In this document: one piece after another, positions 61,532 to 64,000 of the stretch
Position numbering within the stretch: position 1 is the first letter of the stretch
How the letters are laid out: each line of letters starts with the position of its first letter
DNA from: Lentibacillus sp. Marseille-P4043
GTDB lineage: Bacteria; Bacillota; Bacilli; Bacillales; Amphibacillaceae
DNA length: 64,000 nt
Assembly (NCBI RefSeq): GCF_900258515.1
Contig: NZ_LT984884.1
Coordinates: 395,002 to 459,001 of the forward strand
Direction: 5' to 3'
Translations under genes and position numbers: made by a program
The notes under the pieces: model-generated
What the model was told of the DNA's origin: nothing
The model's input: only the letters and a program-made list of their open reading frames with translations
The model's database searches: none

Positions 61532-62740
61532 CTACTGAATCACCACATTAGACAAAAATAATTCATACTCATCATTTCCAGCGGCTGGGTCCTTCTTGAT
61601 TATTTCCCCTTTATACAAGGTTTCACCTGATTTAAGGTCTGCTACTACCAAATTAGCTGTTGTCTTTAAATTGGTAAGGTGTTGCAGTGCATATAATTTG
61701 CCATCTCTAATTTCAAAGGATGGTTTTACATCATTTGAAACAGATAATTGCATCGAGATTTCCTCATCAATTATTTGTTTCTTGATATTATACGGTGTGA
61801 TCACTATCCCATCCTGATTCATTTCAACACCATAGACCGATGTTCCATCAAACGAATGAAACTCCTGCCCCTGAATTTTTTCGGGTAATTTAATTGTTTC
61901 TTTCTTACCTGTTTTATAATTATAAGCAATCAGCCCATTACTTTTTTCTTTTGATGTATACGTCCCATCCTCAAGTTGCACCTGTTCACCTTCAATTTTG
62001 CTTAAAATAGCATACTCATGGGCATTCATAACATTTGTTTCATTTAGTAAAGAAACATCTGTATATGTTTTTCTAGTTCCTGATTGTCCTGCCGCTGATA
62101 TAATCGTATCATCATCCGTCAACCCATTCGTATCCACATTAAATTCGTAAACATGAAACTCGGAGTTGTTGTAATCTTGCAATGTATTATGTGTAAGCAC
62201 CTTTAATTTATCATTCACCATTTGTACATCTAAGACCTGGATATAATTGATGTCCCCGCTGTTTGGAACACCTAAAGTAAATGTAGTTGTTTTATCACTC
62301 TTTTTATCCAAAATGGAAATCTCAAAGTCATAATCTCTTGGCCGTAGTGAACTAATTTGATAGGATACATCCCCATAGGCAAGAAAATCTTCATTTTCAA
62401 AATAAGCAGCAGGATTAAACCCTTTCCCACGCATAAAACTACGATATTCTTTTCGCAGTTGTCCAATAAAAAGCTGCGTTCCCTGTATTCGGTCAAAAAA
62501 TGAACGTTCACCATCATATAGCGACCCATCCGCTGTTATTTCCAAATTTTCGTAAGTTGAACCAACTTGGTAGCTACCACTTACATTTAGCCCTTCTATT
62601 TCCTTTTCATCGCCACTTTGCTTTTTAATAACAAATTCCGGATATTGGCTTGCTGACACAATGGAATGGATATAATACGTTCCAATAGATAGTACGATTA
62701 CTATCAAAATAGCAATGGCCTTCCAATATTTTTTCATCAT
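61532..62740 (-). CDS. Membrane-anchored protein of an ABC-2 export operon, function unknown
   Basis: A 402-residue protein with one N-terminal membrane anchor (about 8-25) and a large extracytoplasmic domain built of repeated beta-strands, with recurring YxxxTGKKETIKLPEKI-like strands that suggest a beta-propeller-like fold. I do not recognise a named family. The GAGGAGGGA site overlaps the end of the permease gene region (12 bases between genes). Its context makes it an accessory subunit or sensor of the transporter encoded upstream. Confidence 0.65.
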   Translation of the reverse strand: MMKKYWKAIAILIVIVLSIGTYYIHSIVSASQYPEFVIKKQSGDEKEIEGLNVSGSYQVGSTYENLEITADGSLYDGERSFFDRIQGTQLFIGQLRKEYRSFMRGKGFNPAAYFENEDFLAYGDVSYQISSLRPRDYDFEISILDKKSDKTTTFTLGVPNSGDINYIQVLDVQMVNDKLKVLTHNTLQDYNNSEFHVYEFNVDTNGLTDDDTIISAAGQSGTRKTYTDVSLLNETNVMNAHEYAILSKIEGEQVQLEDGTYTSKEKSNGLIAYNYKTGKKETIKLPEKIQGQEFHSFDGTSVYGVEMNQDGIVITPYNIKKQIIDEEISMQLSVSNDVKPSFEIRDGKLYALQHLTNLKTTANLVVADLKSGETLYKGEIIKKDPAAGNDEYELFLSNVVIQ

Positions 62741-62752
62741 GATATTCCCTCC

Positions 62753-63586
62753 TCACACTCTGATTCTTTTATTTAATAAAAATCCACTCATCCAAATGGA
62801 ACTTGCAAGAACGATTAGCCCCATAACCGTCTCCAGTGCCAGCATTTCCAGCGGATAGAAATAGTTTATTTGTAAAAATTTTTCGATCAGAATAGGGGCA
62901 AGGAAAACAGCAACAGCCACAACACCGTATATGATTCCCATAAAAACCCCCTTCAAACGATAGCTCCGTTCAAAAAGTATTGCCGTAAACAGGACAGCAA
63001 CCGCCATCAAGCCGGCACCATAATAAAGAATAAACTCGATAAAACTTTGCGGAATAATAAGGGTCAACTCGGGCATATTGCCAATGATATCCTTTATACC
63101 CATATCCATGCGAAACTCTTTTGGCACCATCCATTTTAAAACAGTACTTTCAATTGGCAATAAAATTAATTGAACTGCGACAAAACCAAATGTAGTTATT
63201 AAGATTGTGGTGATTTTGGCAAAGAACACATTTAATCTTGCAGTTGGCAACATCAGTAGTCGATAGATAAACGTGTTTTTCCCAAACCAATCACGATACC
63301 AAATGAAAAAGATGTAAAATGCTATCGCTGCAATACACAATGCAATTGGTCCAAGGAACCATACACTTCTAACAACTTGCGGCAAACTCATCGGCCCCGT
63401 CTCCGATAGAAATTGCGCTTTTGGTATCATATCTTCATTAATAGCTTCATTTGCTTCTGCTAAGTAACCTCTCGATTTGACAATTACGCCAGCGATCTGA
63501 GCAATAATCGTGATTGCCAACAGGACCACGTAAATTTTTACAAACCGATTGAACTCGAAATTAACCAGTTTCATATATCGCTTCAT
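62753..63586 (-). CDS. ABC-2 type transporter permease
   Basis: A 277-residue membrane protein with six predicted helices: near residues 17-35, 75-93, 120-140, 175-205, 215-235 and 245-270. The arrangement, a long first extracellular loop and no ATPase domain, fits ABC-2 type export permeases of the YtrC/BcrB kind. The ATG overlaps the ATPase gene stop by four bases. Substrate unknown; relatives export antimicrobial peptides or lipids. Confidence 0.75.
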   Translation of the reverse strand: MKRYMKLVNFEFNRFVKIYVVLLAITIIAQIAGVIVKSRGYLAEANEAINEDMIPKAQFLSETGPMSLPQVVRSVWFLGPIALCIAAIAFYIFFIWYRDWFGKNTFIYRLLMLPTARLNVFFAKITTILITTFGFVAVQLILLPIESTVLKWMVPKEFRMDMGIKDIIGNMPELTLIIPQSFIEFILYYGAGLMAVAVLFTAILFERSYRLKGVFMGIIYGVVAVAVFLAPILIEKFLQINYFYPLEMLALETVMGLIVLASSIWMSGFLLNKRIRV

Positions 63587-64000
63587 CCTTGAAACACCTC
63601 TCTCATGACATCAACTACGGATTTTCCTTCCTCTTCACGGACCTCTTCTGCATTAAATTGCTTCAATACACTTCCATTATCTAACAACACTACCTTATCG
63701 ATTAAGTGTTCAATGTCGTTAATTTCATGGGTCGTGATGATTACCCCTCGATCTTCAATTAAATGACTAGTAAATACGTCAGCAATTTGTTCCCTGCTAA
63801 ACATATCAATCCCAGAAAATGGTTCATCCATTAATATGAAATCAACATCCATTGCTAAGCCGAGTAATAGATTCACTTTTGCTGTGTTACCTTTCGATAG
63901 ATCAGAAATTCGGTCGGTTTCTTTTAACTTGAAAAATCCGAGTAATTCTACTGCACGTTCCTGATTCCAGCAGTCGTAAAAATCATTCATAAAGTCCATT
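63583..64000 (-). CDS. ABC transporter ATP-binding protein (C-terminal part, cut by the window edge)
   Basis: The 3' portion of an ABC ATPase, with the signature degenerated to LSKGNTAKVNLLLGLA, Walker B FILMDEPFSGID and the H-loop VIITTHEINDIEHL. Walker A lies beyond the window. The SKGNTAKVNLL pattern and MDEPFSG are typical of the YtrB/EcsA-like exporter ATPases. It heads, as far as visible, an operon ATPase-permease-anchored protein read leftward. Confidence 0.87.
   Translation of the reverse strand, partial: MDFMNDFYDCWNQERAVELLGFFKLKETDRISDLSKGNTAKVNLLLGLAMDVDFILMDEPFSGIDMFSREQIADVFTSHLIEDRGVIITTHEINDIEHLIDKVVLLDNGSVLKQFNAEEVREEEGKSVVDVMREVFQG

Overview
The window is chromosomal DNA from a low-GC Gram-positive bacterium of the family Bacillaceae, most like Virgibacillus, Oceanobacillus or a related genus. 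This placement is an inference from the AT-rich sequence, strong GGAGG ribosome binding sites, frequent TTG/GTG starts, T-box and TPP leaders, lipobox lipoproteins, a SigD-type promoter, Fur boxes and close resemblance of many products to Bacillus proteins. No phage or plasmid backbone is visible; the only complete transposable element is one IS4-family copy.

Layout. 1-6.9 kb: distal part of a histidine operon, hisZ(partial)-G-D-B-H-A-F-IE-C, tightly coupled by overlaps. 7-11.7 kb: a SurA_N-type lipoprotein and a Fur-controlled siderophore uptake operon (yclNOPQ type). 11.8-22.4 kb: mostly minus-strand single genes (FrnE-type DsbA, MBL hydrolase, type 2 IPP isomerase, RsgA paralogue, GNAT, two near-identical aldo/keto reductases, an ABC-F protein with a leader attenuator), with a 20-bp tandem array and a visible deletion junction between a truncated ybaK and a truncated HI0074/MNT pair. 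22.5-28.4 kb: amidase, repeat-rich intergenic DNA, the IS4 element with 9-bp target duplication, and a SigD-driven chemotaxis receptor. 28.7-33.2 kb: GNAT-sulfurtransferase-tag operon, pepT, VanY-like lipoprotein. 33.3-36.9 kb: fruRKA operon with a promoter-embedded cre-like site. 37-43.3 kb: 21-bp tandem array, DUF2269 membrane protein, a second ABC-F gene with a leader attenuator, guanine deaminase-like protein, a cupin-DUF2249 pair behind an Fnr-type site, a Fur-boxed nitroreductase and ddl. 43.5-44.5 kb: a DUF6036-type nucleotidyltransferase and its overlapping partner. 44.7-51.8 kb: complete trpEGDCFBA operon behind two tandem T-boxes with tryptophan specifiers. 52-64 kb: repeat elements, YusW-like lipoprotein, YlmA-type ATPase, a TPP riboswitch in front of lipM-lipA, two tRNA genes, helD, a thioredoxin-like protein, an atypical SDR, and part of an ABC-2 type export operon.

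How it works together. Amino-acid biosynthesis (His, Trp) dominates the housekeeping content; Trp is gated twice by uncharged tRNA-Trp. Iron supply is read by Fur at two promoters, oxygen probably by an Fnr homologue at one, sugar status by a CcpA-type site at fruRKA. The two ABC-F genes both appear to be switched on by ribosome behaviour on short leader ORFs. The most unusual regulatory arrangement is a complete TPP riboswitch plus terminator in front of the lipoate assembly genes lipM-lipA, which would connect thiamine pyrophosphate to lipoyl cofactor supply.

Intergenic DNA is unusually structured: two arrays of one 20-bp repeat family on opposite strands, a separate 21-bp array, and a dispersed family of long imperfect palindromes whose outer stems differ in sequence between copies yet stay self-complementary.
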